From Talinum fruticosum (taxonomy: Eukaryota; Streptophyta; Magnoliopsida; Caryophyllales; Talinaceae): 64,000 nt of DNA. The stretch lies in contig JAITYX010000003.1 of assembly GCA_021018815.1 (NCBI GenBank), positions 10,258,501 through 10,322,500 of the forward strand, in the 5' to 3' direction. A model generated the notes under the pieces. The model saw only the letters and a list, made by a program, of their open reading frames with translations, ran no database searches and was not told the origin of the DNA. Position numbers and translations under genes: made by a program. The stretch's first letter is position 1, and the number at the start of each line of letters is the position of its first letter. Positions 35,061-45,716 of this stretch are shown piece after piece.

Positions 35061-35808
35061 TGTATACTTGATGCTAAATTTTTTGTTTCTATTTGTTGGG
35101 CTTGATTGTGTTAATTTGGGAATTAGTTAACTGTCTCTCACTTTCTCTCTTACTCCCCCTCCGGTACCTCTCTCGATGCCCTCTCTGTCTCTTACTCGTT
35201 AATCCGTGCGGAGATTGATCACTTGGAATTAGTTAACTAAATTGGGTTGATCGAGTTAGTTACTCAGATTCATGTTGAGCTTTAGAAATAGTTAATTGAA
35301 TTGAGTTGAATTTGTGTTTTATGCAACTGAATTTAGTGAATTGAATTTGTGTTTTAGAATTGCTCATTTCCATATTGCTAATTTGTTTAGGAATTAGTTA
35401 ATTGAATTGAGTTAACTAAGTTTATTGAGGGAGTATCGTGTTGTGTATTGCTAATTAGTGCACTCGAATTGAATTTGGTCATTTACAATGAATTGAATTG
35501 CTCATCTCCGGATGCTGAATTTATTGATTTTGTGTTGTATATTGCTAATTTGTGGATTGTTAATTAGTGCAATGAATTAAATTGAATTGAGCTGTGTTAA
35601 CAGAGTATTGTTGCTAGAGTTTTGTGAATTGATTTCACTATGATTGATGAATCTGTCCAACGATTGATCACTGGGAATTAGTTAATTGAATTCGTTAACC
35701 GATCTAGTGCGATACGGTTGTTTGTTGTATCGTAATTAGTGTCGTGTATTTGTCTTTCTGTTGTATCAAAAATGGTCTAAAGTAGTGCGGTGCGGTGACT
35801 CGAATTTG
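35061..35808. repeat. Degenerate GAATTAGTTAATTGAATT repeats
   Basis: At least six copies of the word GAATTAGTTAA(T/C)TGAATTGAG and relatives are scattered through this stretch ('AATTGAATTTGTGTTTTA' occurs twice). There is no coding signal. It may be a spread-out intron or leader of the MULE. Confidence 0.45.
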
Positions 35809-35816
35809 GTTGAGTG

Positions 35817-36455
35817 TAGGGATGGCAATGGGTCGGGTGCAGGTCGGGTCCGACCGGACCTGGACCCATTTAACTTTTTAAACTTGGACCCGGACTCGAC
35901 CTGGACCCGGTGGGTCTGTAAAATTTGGACCCGGACCGGCGGGTCCACGGGTCTTAAACGGGTCTAGTATATTTTTATCATAAATGAGTTTAAAAATCAG
36001 TATTTTGTTCCTTTTTTAATATTATTGTAAATTTACAAGTAATTTTGTTACATATAACCTCTTTAATATTATACTAACCTATCTATCAACCAACCTATTG
36101 TACAAACCAAAAACTTAGTTAATACAAACCAAATACACCAATATATTAAACACAAAGTTCATTAAAGTTTGACACCATAAAGTTCAAAGTCCATCAAAGC
36201 TTAACAACAAATTGTGGGAAGGGTTTCCAAATTGCATCGGGTCCAAATTTGTATGAATACTGCTGTTAGAATTTTTTAAAAAACATAAAATTAGTGATCT
36301 CGGTCTTAAACGGGTCTCGGGTCTAGTATGGGTCTTATTTTTTGAGACCCGGACCGGACTCGGACCCGTCATGATTAGACCCAAACCCAACCCGGACCCA
36401 AACCCGATTAAATGGGTCGGGTCCGGGTCGAGTCCGAGACCCACTGCCATCCCTA
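35817..36455. mobile_element. Non-autonomous hAT element (639 bp) with 8-bp TSD
   Basis: Termini are TAGGGATGGCAATGGGTC (35817) and the inverted GACCCACTGCCATCCCTA (ending 36455). They are flanked by the perfect 8-bp duplication GTTGAGTG (35809-35816 and 36456-36463), diagnostic of hAT. The subterminal parts are packed with GGGTC/GACCC and CCGGACC words. No transposase is present; short ORFs across the repeats are not genes. Confidence 0.9.
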
Positions 36456-36515
36456 GTTGAGTGCGATGGACTGAATTGGGTTAAATGAATTAGTTAACCG
36501 AACAAGACAAGTGTA

Positions 36516-36630
36516 GAGAGGGTATTAAGGGAGAAAGGGGTTGGTTTGTATGAGTCTAGCCAAACTCTTAGAGAGGGCGTTAAGGGGGAAAGGGGGTTGG
36601 TTTGTATAAATATAGCCAAACTTTTACCAC
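36516..36630. repeat. 58-bp imperfect tandem duplication
   Basis: 'AGAGAGGGTATTAAGGG' to 'TAGCCAAACTCTTA' is repeated as 'AGAGAGGGCGTTAAGGG' to 'TAGCCAAACTTTTA'. Confidence 0.8.
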
Positions 36631-36752
36631 TCCAAGAACTCAAGAAGCTACATATCTCTTTTAAAGTCGATCAGGAAATTCAAATTTCTACTATTTTAGA
36701 TCAACAACTGGTGTTACTTGTAATATGTGCTATGAGGTACACATTTTCCGGT

Positions 36753-39180
36753 GTAACGCCCCGGACTATAATTATCCATAAAACTAATTCATGACATAAC
36801 CCAATCAAATTTAAGAAATATTTGGCAACGGAAGCTAATATAAGTTGGAGCATTACCGCCGTCTCTTATAATAGAGACAAGGCCTATACCCATACATTTT
36901 ACATATTGATATATATATTATACTTATTTGCACAAGCGAGTCACAAGCTTTATACATTATACTTAAACTTAGATAGTACAAAAGTCCGTTCGTCGGTTAA
37001 CACATAATCCAAAATACATTAATCACCAAAACACAACACACAAGTCACTGCCCGGTACCAGACCTTTTAGGGTTCTTTTTCATCTGTTTCCTTCTCCTCA
37101 TGCAGTTCTCGTTTGAATAACGGTTGCTTCTCTTTCCTTAAAAGAGTTTAAAACATAAAACATAAAACATAAAATGAGCGGTTGGCTCAATACGTTACCC
37201 TTACACTTGTAAAATAATTTCGAAGAGTCGGTGAGCACGTGCGTAATTTTAAATTCATTTAAAACTCAAACATTTAAACAAAATGCACGGTTTGTGTTTC
37301 TTGTAAACTTCTCAATTTTATTTTCAACTTCCTAAACATTTTAGTTTCCAGCTGTCACTAGGACCCCAATTTACATGCATTTGCAGCTATGACTTCGATT
37401 AAACGATTCGATTAAAGTTCCCGTTTGTCGAGAAGGCCCAATACGTGGCCTCGATTAGACAATTCGATTAAAGTTCCCGATTATTGGAAGGGCCCCATAC
37501 GATTAACTCTGCTAGCGTGACGATTAACGATTAACGATTAACGATTACTTAGGTCCTAAAGAGTTGTAGGCCGAAATAAAAACAAACATAGTAACGTTTT
37601 ACAGAACAATTAAAATTTAACTATTTTGGAAGGGTACAAGCAATAATGTACCTCGGTCGATCGTTTGCTTTTAATTTCTATTTTCTTTGTTCCACTGAAT
37701 AGTCGTTCCTATCAAATTTCTGTTTTCAAACAGAAATTTAATATTTGCATTAATAAACTTATGAGCCTTTCTTGTATCTATGTACTTTACATTTTGACCA
37801 ATTTAATTGTCTAAACTATCGACGGGTTTAAAACTCCAATTTCCTCCTAACCACTAACTCATTTATCAACTTCCAAATTACAAATTTCAACTTCACAAAA
37901 ATCACTTCCAATTCCAATAAAACCTCCAAACATAATTTTATCCATTTTTTTTTCAAAGATTAACCTAACCCAATTTGATTAATTCACTTCCCTAGCATAG
38001 CCTATAACTTAAACAATTTTCACACACCCAATCAATCCGTTCATGCTCATGTAGGAAATCAAACAAGCATATTCACAATTATGAATATCCCAAATTTATC
38101 TCCAATAAAAATTTAGCACTCATAATCCAAAAATCCAATTTCACATATATCCCCATATTTCACTACTCTCCAAAGTTCATCCAATTCCACCCCAACCAAA
38201 CAATTCATTCATAATCATAAAAATTAAGCAAGTACATTTACAATTACAAAGAAACTCCTAATTAATTTCCAATTCCATATCAACACATAATAAACCCTAA
38301 ATCCAATTTCATTTTCTCCCACAAGTCCTTCAATTCCACCATAATAAATTCACAGCTCACATCTACTTGTCTAATTATTCAATATCAACATAAATTCGTG
38401 ATTAAATTTGCTTAGAAATTAAGGATTAGAGATATACCTCAAATTGGTTTAGATGAAAATTGAATGGTGGTGGCGGTGGTGGAGACCCGGTGGCTAAGGC
38501 AGCGGCATGATGTGTTGGTTGGCGGCGTCAGGCGCCTGCGAAAGCCGGGGATGGCGACAGCCGCAAGTCCGACGGCGGCAGAGGCAGCAAGGGAAGGGTG
38601 ACAGCAGCCGACGCCGACGGCTGGGTCCGTGGTAGCAAATGGCGGCAGTGAGGCGAAGGGAAGTTGGAGAGGTGAGGGAGATGGAAGATGAAATATGTGA
38701 GCTTGTTTTGTAATCCTCCTTCACCGATATCTCGCATGAGACTTCTAGCAACTTCCCCTTTTTCTTTTTTTTTCTTTCCTTTTTTTTTGAGAATTTTAAT
38801 ATCTTCTTATCTTATTAATTTTATCACATGTTTAAATATTTATTCACACATTGACCTATTTTTATTGGCTTGTATATATTTTCTAACCTTTATTATTATT
38901 TTGAATTTTTATTTTTTGTTTTTTTAGTTACTTATTATTTTAATTATAAATAAACCGGTTTTGAAACACAAGTTTTCATTATTCAAGTGTATATACATTT
39001 CTTCGCACAAATGTAAATTTGTACGAATTACTCATTATTAGTCGCGATTATCAAATTTGTTCGCACTTCTTTATTTCGATTTTGAGTTTTTGCGCGACTC
39101 ACTCGCTGTTAAACAATATTAAGACGATGAAATACAAATTTAAAATAATTAAATTATGATCAAGTTTCAGGGTGTTACAG
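36753..39180. mobile_element. TGTAAC..GTTACA element (2.43 kb), probable solo LTR or non-autonomous transposon
   Basis: It begins TGTAACGCCCCGG (about 36753) and ends CAGGGTGTTACA (about 39180), inverted ends typical of several plant LTRs and TIR elements. Flanks TCCGG and GCTGG agree at only 3 of 5 positions, so a target duplication is doubtful. The interior has short arrays (AAAACATA near 37150-37175; CGATTAA near 37521-37550), a duplicated 'GATTAAAGTTCCCG' unit near 37409-37480, and a GC-rich patch at 38470-38680 that yields overlapping spurious ORFs. No recognisable protein. Confidence 0.5.
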
Positions 39181-39288
39181 CTGGTGATTTACGCTGTCTT
39201 GTTCGAGTAGCTCTCCTTGCAAGCAGTGGCGAGTGTAACATGCTGAACAACATAGTCATTCCTTTCGGTGAGCTAGTGAAGTTCTTAA

Positions 39289-39357
39289 GCCTATTAGCTC
39301 AATGGTAGAGTGACGTGGCCTTGTGCACGGAGATGTGGGTTCGAATCCCACCTAGGC
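39289..39357 (+). repeat. tRNA-like sequence
   Basis: 'GCCTATTAGCTCAATGGTAG' through GGTTCGAATCC and ..CTAGGC. The T-arm (GTGGG/CCCAC) and D-arm pair, and the acceptor pairs at 5 of 7 positions. The anticodon arm has an 8-base loop and a mismatch, so I do not call a functional tRNA. Confidence 0.55.
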
Positions 39358-39537
39358 TATATGAATTGTAACCTATAATATAAAGCCAAGATCTTGGCTT
39401 TTGAAACAACTCGTGCTTTTGCAAGAAATAAAATTTCACTAGATATGTACCTTTGCTGTGACAAAAAAAATGGGCAAGGATTGAGCAAAGGGAAAATCCA
39501 ATTAAAACAAGCAATAAAGCAAAGTATATCTAACAAG

Positions 39538-39588
39538 CCCACATCTCCGTGCACCATTACATGTTGCTCAACCTTTGAGGTAATAGGC
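39538..39588 (-). repeat. Truncated tRNA-like sequence, inverted relative to 39289
   Basis: The minus strand reads 'GCCTATTACCTCAAAGG' to 'GCACGGAGATGTGGG' and stops inside the T-arm. With 39289-39357 it flanks about 180 bp of AT-rich DNA. Confidence 0.5.
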
Positions 39589-39599
39589 TACTAATGTCT

Positions 39600-40080
39600 A
39601 ATAGAACATGTATATCAATTATCATAAGGTACAACAAATATTAGCATGAGGTCAAGCAAATCATAAATACAATGATTAATCCAATCCAAGCAAACCTCAA
39701 AAATTTACAATATTTTTCCCAAAGCTTAAATGTAAATTATCAGCACAACTTGATTATCGGAAAACTCGAATAAAACAATGTGAAGAGAGAGCCGGGGGCT
39801 CAGTGTACATACACACGGTACGCATAAAACAATGCAGAAAGTGATAATGAAAAAAATTCTAAGTTGTTAATAGATGATAAATAATCTCAACTAAATAAGC
39901 CACGAATTTGACAAAAGAAAGTGCTCATTTTAACATAGAAGAGAAGCCATATTTTATTTCTACTCGTTAATAGATGATAAATAATCTCAACTAAATTCAT
40001 AACATTTTCTAGAAAAAGATCAAGCATTCTAAAGACCACTCATAATGGCACCAAGAGTGTATATTTCAAAATAGAACTTT
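39600..40080. other. AT-rich DNA inside the MULE region
   Basis: A 27-bp direct repeat (GTTAATAGATGATAAATAATCTC..AACTAAAT) occurs at about 39867 and 39966. No ORF supported. Confidence 0.45.
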
Positions 40081-40089
40081 CAATTGAAT

Positions 40090-40172
40090 CTTACTTTCAC
40101 ATAATCAGCATGTCCTGGACAATCAACATGTGCATAGTGCCCTTTTGAGTCTCATACTCTACTCCACATAGG
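40090..40172 (-). pseudogene. EF-Tu gene fragment (organellar type), probably captured
   Basis: The minus strand reads 'VEYET' then, after a one-base deletion, 'HYAHVDCPGHADYVK'. This is the universally conserved GTP-binding (G3, DCPGH) region of elongation factor Tu. The match ends at GTGAAA|GTAAG, an apparent retained splice donor, which suggests a genomic rather than an mRNA copy. Intact EF-Tu delivers aminoacyl-tRNA to organellar ribosomes. Only about 27 codons remain, in a MULE interior 0.9 kb from the TIR end. Confidence 0.75.
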
Positions 40173-40489
40173 GCTGAGAATGAGCACAATCAATTAATTT
40201 CTGGTAATGTGAAGCATTAAGGAATTCAAAATGGCGAATGTGAAGTTTAGTAACTTCCGTAACTCAAATTCATACCTATTCATTCACTAGGCGCTCGGTT
40301 ACCATACTCGAAGAGAACAACGGAAATGTAAATTTAAGAAAGCAACCTCCATTTTTGCAACCAGAAGTTCAAATAACTTTGAACAAAGCACACCAAATCT
40401 ACACCAATTTTAGATCCAACTCCATTCAACCAACCATTAGAAAACCAATTTCAATTAATTTTAACCTTAAAACATCGTTACAAACCGAG

Positions 40490-41095
40490 CATTAATCAAC
40501 CCGGAAAATACACAAGAAAAAAAAAGTGTATACGTGCAATTTTCTCTTCCCCAATTCGATTTTGAGCGCCACCAAAGTGAGACGAGAGAGAGAGCAAGCT
40601 CGGGTATTAGACGCCGGCGGTCGGCAACAAGAGAGAGAGAGAGAGAGCAAGGTCGGGTATTGGACGCCGATGGTCAGCAATGAGGGAGAGAGCGAGGTCG
40701 AGTATTGGCGCCGGTGGTGAGCAACGAGAGAGAGAGAGAGGGAGGGGGATCGAGGGGTTAATGACGACAAAGAGAGAGAGAGGGGGTTAGCGACGATAGA
40801 GAAAGCCCGTCGGTGTTAGCAACGAGAGAGAGAGGGAAGGGACTCTGGGGTCGGCGACTGGAGCAACGAGAGAGAGGGCATAGATCTAATACAAAGCAAG
40901 GAGGGACGGACCTCGGGAGACAAATGAACCCCTTCACGCTAAACCCCTCCCAAAAAATTTTTTTTTCCTTTGTTTTTTATGAAATAAAATGCATTCTTAA
41001 TTTAAGAAGTCGATTAAATTTGAATGCTTGAGATTGTAAGTGCTCACCTAACAAAAGGTGCTCACCTAAAGAGGGGTGCTCATATGATCCTTTCC
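40490..41095 (-). repeat. MULE terminal region (right orientation)
   Basis: It reads inward from 41095: 'GGAAAGGATCATATGAGCAC', then 'AGGTGAGCACC' and 'AGGTGAGCACTTACAATC', then an AT-rich part and GA-rich sequence with CG words. At 40585-40735 a roughly 55-65-bp unit (AGAGCAAG.TCGGGTATT.GACGCCG..GGTC.GCAA) is repeated three times. ORFs in either strand are repeat artefacts. Confidence 0.65.
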
Positions 41096-41101
41096 ATATA
41101 T

Positions 41102-41420
41102 GGGGAGGGTTCAAGTGAGCCCTCCTTTAGGTGAGCTCACCTATTAGGTGAGCACTTTTAATCTAAGCCATTGAATTCCGATTCAATGGCTAAGATTAAA
41201 AGAGGAATTTTTGATTTTTTTTTAAAAAATTTCGCGAGAGGGGAAGGACTGGAAAATCATTGTCATTTTCCATCCTCTACAGCCCTCCCAAGCGCTCTCC
41301 TCTCTCTCTCTAACTCTCGCTCTCTCTCTCTCGTCTGCAGACATCCTCCCGCCGGCATCTACCTCTGGCTGCTATCCTCTCTCTCGCTACCCTCCTTCCT
41401 CTCGCCTCGAATCAAGATCG
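41102..41420 (+). repeat. Left TIR of the FRS MULE
   Basis: Reverse-complement match to 46690-47017. The CT-rich part resembles a plant 5' leader and causes a 177-codon spurious ORF from 41171. Confidence 0.8.
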
Positions 41421-42189
41421 TCGATATCTCCGTCGCCCGAATCCCCGACATTCCCTCTCCTCTCGCTTCTGGTTCCTCTCGTTCTTCACTCTCGCTCTCG
41501 AACATGGCTCCCCGACATTCCCTCTCCCTCTGCCTCTCGACTCGCCGTCGTTTCTCTTCTCTCGTCACGTGTGCTGTCGCCGTCGTCTCTCTCTGTCGCG
41601 TGTGCTTGTCGCCGTCATTTGTCTCTCTTCTCTCTGCATCCCTTCGTGGCTCTTGCCGAACTCTTCTTCTCTCCCCAGCCGTAATCCCCAGTCCAAGCAC
41701 CTAGCTGCCAGCGAGATTCACATTTAGTCGAGTTCGTTCTCTCTTTCTTCCTACTCCTCAAAAATCAAATATACGATTTTATATAATTCATGCTTAATTT
41801 GTTTTTTCTGTTTGATGGGTTTGTTTGAGCTAATTTGGGACATTTGGGACAATTAGTTTGGTTTTGTATAATTCATGCTCTCTTAGTCAAATATGCTTCA
41901 AAATTCTTACTGAAATTGTGCTATTTTGGGTTTGTTTGGCTGAATCTCCGTAGTACATCGCTGAAATTGTGTCTCTCTCTATCCGGAAGCGTAATGCTTG
42001 CTGAAATTGTGTTAGATGATACATGCTCAAAGAATTCAGTTTTGTCTTCAGCTTTTGATTTGAGTTTGCTTATTAATTTGAGTTTGCTGATTGAAATTGG
42101 GTAGCTTGGAGCAATGTGTATCCACTCTAAGCACAATCGTTGGAAATCCTACTTCTTTTTTGGATGGAATATAGGATTCATGGATGATC

Positions 42190-42643
42190 TATTAGTGCCA
42201 CTTACTTGGAAGGAGGGGGCAAACTTCATTCCTAACATAAAAATGCTGGAGTTGTTAGTTGATGACCCGGAATCCTCAGGCATTTCTGGTGATGATCTCT
42301 TGTTACTCCTAGCACCATCATTAGAAGTTGATTGCTTGTCCGGTTCATTGCTTCCGGGTAGCCCTAATCTGAGCTCGGTTGCTTCAAGATACGGATGATT
42401 TTCATAAGTCTCCGACCTTGCCATTGTTTCGATCAAGTTAATATTTTCTCTATAATCAATCCTTCGATAGAAATTCAAACTCCTAGGCCGCTTACTCGAT
42501 CCCTTTTGATCAATGAATACAAAACTAGCTTGTTTGAGACTTTGCTGATTAGATTGTACAAGTACTGCAAGATTTTGTTGATTGTACCAGTTCTGCAAGC
42601 TAGCTTTGTGAAGGGGTGTAAATTTGGGACAGGAGAGTTCCAA
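42190..42643 (-). pseudogene. Aux/IAA 5' gene fragment (domain I), captured
   Basis: From the ATG at 42424 the minus strand reads 'MARSETYENHPYLEATELRL' and continues through GLPG. TELRLGLPG is the Aux/IAA domain I EAR-type repression motif (LxLxL). It is followed by a Ser/Asn-rich linker with 'KRSSPEMPEDSGSS', then a possible splice donor (CAA|GTAAGTGG, near 42194). Domains II (degron) and III/IV (PB1) are absent. The frame is open upstream to 42643, which may be captured 5' UTR. Intact proteins repress auxin-response factors in the nucleus. Lying inside a MULE, this is a captured 5' piece with an intact reading frame that could still be transcribed. Confidence 0.8.
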
Positions 42644-42743
42644 CTATGGAACTACTTGCTTTTACATTTAATACACAAGTCAAAATGGTTGTTGCAACTA
42701 TCTTGCTTTTACATTTAACACATATGTCTATGAAACCTAGGAT

Positions 42744-42812
42744 GCCTATTAGCTCAATTGGTAGAGCATTTGTGTTATTACACAAAGATGTGGGTTCAAA
42801 TCCCATATAGGC
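42744..42812 (+). repeat. tRNA-like sequence in the MULE
   Basis: 'GCCTATTAGCTCAATTGGTA' with a perfect D-stem (GCTC/GAGC), T-arm GGTTCAAATCC and acceptor pairing at 6 of 7. The anticodon arm TTTGTG/CACAAA leaves a 6-base loop, not 7. It is therefore a tRNA pseudogene or SINE head. Confidence 0.55.
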
Positions 42813-42819
42813 AGAAAAC

Positions 42820-43690
42820 AAAACTAGAAACATGCATAAAAGTTGATCGAACAAGTACAGTTGCTAGCAAGTTCAGGTATAGGATAGAACAAGTGTCGTT
42901 GCTAGCAAGACATGCGCCTAAAATTTGAAGGAAGTTTATTTTTGAGCAGCCAGGGCTACGGACACGCCTAAAAATGAAGTTAGAAGGTTATACCATAGAG
43001 GAAAGAGTAGTAAAAGCAAGAGTTCCGATTTCGAGCATAATGAGTTCCTAATTTTCAGCAGAATTTTTTATTTTTGAGACATTTTTTCCATTTATTGGTA
43101 TGTAATATTTGAGGTAGTTTTTAGTTATATTTTACACATCTTATGATGGATATGCCCTCCAATTGACCGAATAAGAGCAATTGCTAGCAAGTTCGGTATA
43201 GGATAGAACAAGTGCCGTTGCTAGCAAGGCATGTGCCTAAAAGTTGAAGGAAGTCATGATTCCCATATGCATACAAATCCAAATAAAATTGAGAGGTACA
43301 AAGAAAATTCAATAACAAAGACTTCAACCTCTTCTATTAATTATCACCAACCAAGGGGAATACAAGTCAATTAGAAAGACCTCAACCTTTTACAAAGATG
43401 TTTCCAAAGCTAAGACAAGCGCATTCCTACTACAAAACAACAACAAAATTACATCAAATGTAAAATGTGCACATAAGCATGTTCCCACTTGAAAGTTGCA
43501 CTTCCACGTTTTGTCCAACATCTTCAAAGCATGTTCCCACTTGAAAATTCCACTTCCACATATTATCCAACATCTTCCACCTAAAATATAAAAAAACAAA
43601 AATAAAATACTACAATTAGACCATGACAAAGCTAATCCAATTACAAATAATATAAGAAATTTTTACCTTCATAAGTTCTTTGAAGGACAA
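42820..43690. other. Non-coding MULE interior with short duplications
   Basis: 'GTTGCTAGCAAG' words recur at about 42858, 42898 and 43215, within a repeated 'CAAGTTCAGGTATAGGATAG' type unit (42868 and 43187). 'GCATGTTCCCACTTGAAA' occurs twice near 43476-43545. No gene. Confidence 0.5.
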
Positions 43691-43692
43691 TT

Positions 43693-45716
43693 TCAGTTGT
43701 CGTGGTAGGCTTGTTGTCCACAAGCTTTACAAAGTCTTAACCTCTTGACTTGTTGCTCCATTGCTTTCTCTTTTCCACCATTAATTCGTTTACCACTTCC
43801 TTTCGTATTGCATTGCTTAGGTGGGAGAATATGGATTTGATCGGGAGCACTTGATCCAATAAATGAATCCAACTCACTTATTTTGCTCTCACTTGTAGTT
43901 CCCTTCAACTCCTTTACTTCTTTTAAAATACATTGAATTCTTTTGCCAACAAGGTTGAGGATTTCCGTGTCTCTTCCGGCGAGTTGCATACAATCTAAAA
44001 AGTCAACCCAATTTCTTGAAATTAACTTGTCTTGGAGTTCCATTTGTGAACGTCTTTCTAAAATAGTGCTATTCACATCAAAAATTGGCTTATTTGCCGC
44101 CATTTTAGTCCATCTATTCAAAACATAATATGATGGCAATTCTCGTAAAGCCTTTCCCTTCAAAATACACAATATATGGCAACAAGGAATACCTTCACAT
44201 TCATAGGTGTAGATTTCACCTGCATGCCTCTTTAAATCTTTAGTTGTCTTTAACACAGGCACGTAAGAAGATGTTTCATTATTCGCTTGCAACCGATTAT
44301 GTCTTTGCAACTCCACCGCACTTTCAAATCAAATCCAAAACTCAATCAAACTGAAATGTGGATTTGTGAAATTACAAAAGAATCGATTTTCACTTTCAGA
44401 TCTTGATGTGGTTTTCAATACTTCACCCAAAAACAAATCCCTGAAATAGGCAGGTATCCACATATCTCGAATATGATACAAATACGACAACCATGAATTA
44501 TTATGCAAATCAAAATCTCGGATAACAGTTTGCCACCCCTGTTCAAATTCTATAGGAGTCTCTGAATTGTAGACACATGATTTGAATCGTGCAAGAAAGT
44601 CATTGTTACTATTCAAAGAACATCCCACCTTCTCGGATAGTTTTCTCATAATATGCCAAATGCAAAATCGATGGACAATCATTTGAAAATTTTCTTGTAT
44701 TGCTACTTTCATTGCAGGATCTTGATCGGTTATAAGACAAACAGGCATCCGACCCCCATTGCATCTAAAAACTTGTCAAACAACCACATAAATGATTCTC
44801 GCTTTCTCATCCCCCAAGAATGCAGCCCCAAATGTAACACACAACCTATGGTAATCCAACCTAGTGAAAGGGGCAAATATCATTTTGTATCTATTAGGAT
44901 CATATGTTGTATCAAAAGAGACCACATCACCATAAAGTGAATAATTAAGTCTTGCAATAGAATCTGCCCAAAACACATGTTTAAGTGTACCATCAACATC
45001 CAACTCGTAGGCAAAATAAAATGATGGATGAACCTCCTGCTTCCTCTTAAAATTCTCAATAAACATTTGAGCATCGGAATCTTTGATAAATGCTTTCAAG
45101 TCTCTTTGAAAGTTTTTCAAGTCTTGTTTACTACACCCAACATTTTCAAAGCTACCAACTTGCTCTTTAATGATTTGATGAGCTTTAGAAGGTCCAATAT
45201 TAGCACGAGTAAGTGACTTGAATAAAGTCCTAAGCACACCATTTATAACTCTATTAGACTTTAGCATATGATGCTTCCTAGGAGTTGCAAGTAAATGTGT
45301 ATGACCTTCATGAAATCTGAAAATTACATATGCACCACTACTTGTTTTTTTAAACCAATCATTGCATTACAACCCTCTCTAGTTAACTTCACTTTCCGAT
45401 TAGGGTTCACATTCGTTGATGTTCGCATAAATCCTTGTTTAGAGCAAATAAAATACTAATGTGAGTGGACACCTTCTTTAGTCTTCTTAGATCTTGATTT
45501 ACGTACACTTAAACCAACATGATGAGCATAAGATTTATAGAATTTCTCACATTCTTCGACGTTAGCAAACTCTAATCCCTCTTTTGGTTTGAACTCCTCT
45601 TCATAAAAAGGTATCCACTCTTTTGCAATATGTGTAGGACTTTTGAATTTTTGAGGTGTTTGAAGCTCATCTTGAGTATCTTCCCCGCATATAATTAAGT
45701 ACTCATCAGATTTCAA
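43693..45716 (-). pseudogene. FAR1/FRS-type MULE transposase (broken)
   Basis: The ATG at 45716 opens an acidic N-terminus. A FAR1 DNA-binding (WRKY-GCM1 zinc) domain follows: 'FANVEECEKFYKSYAHHVG', then Cys and His ligands in 'FICSKQG', 'REGCNAMI' and 'HEGHTHLL'. The MULE transposase domain has 'YGDVVSFDTTYDPNRYKMIF' and 'CLITDQDPAMKVAIQ' with DDE-type Asp residues, then 'IWHIMRKLSEKVG'. The SWIM zinc finger retains 'CEGIPCCHILCILKGKALRE', but the preceding segment with the first Cys pair is deleted after 'HAGEIYTYE'. A C-terminal 'CKACGQQAYH' knuckle follows. Lesions: TAG at 45456-45458, frameshift near 45345, frameshifts near 44750-44800, TGA at 44329-44331, and the SWIM deletion near 44200. 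FRS proteins descend from such transposases; the TIR context says this one is the transposon's own. Confidence 0.85.

Noticed and set aside
35761..36450. ORFs with repeated PDPD/DLDP-like words
   Set aside because: They are translations of the GGGTC/GACCC repeats in the hAT MITE.
41171..41704. 177-codon Ser/Leu/Arg-rich ORF and its antisense partner
   Set aside because: They arise from the CT-rich TIR of the MULE. Similar artefacts occur at 31237-31591, 38494-38751 and 40492-41031.
42744..42812. Functional tRNA gene (also 39289-39357, 32237-32307)
   Set aside because: The anticodon loops are six or eight bases and stems mismatch, and several similar copies exist in transposon DNA.
43693..45716. 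Host FAR1/FRS transcription factor gene
   Set aside because: Multiple stops, a SWIM deletion and location between MULE TIRs point to a dead transposase rather than a domesticated gene.
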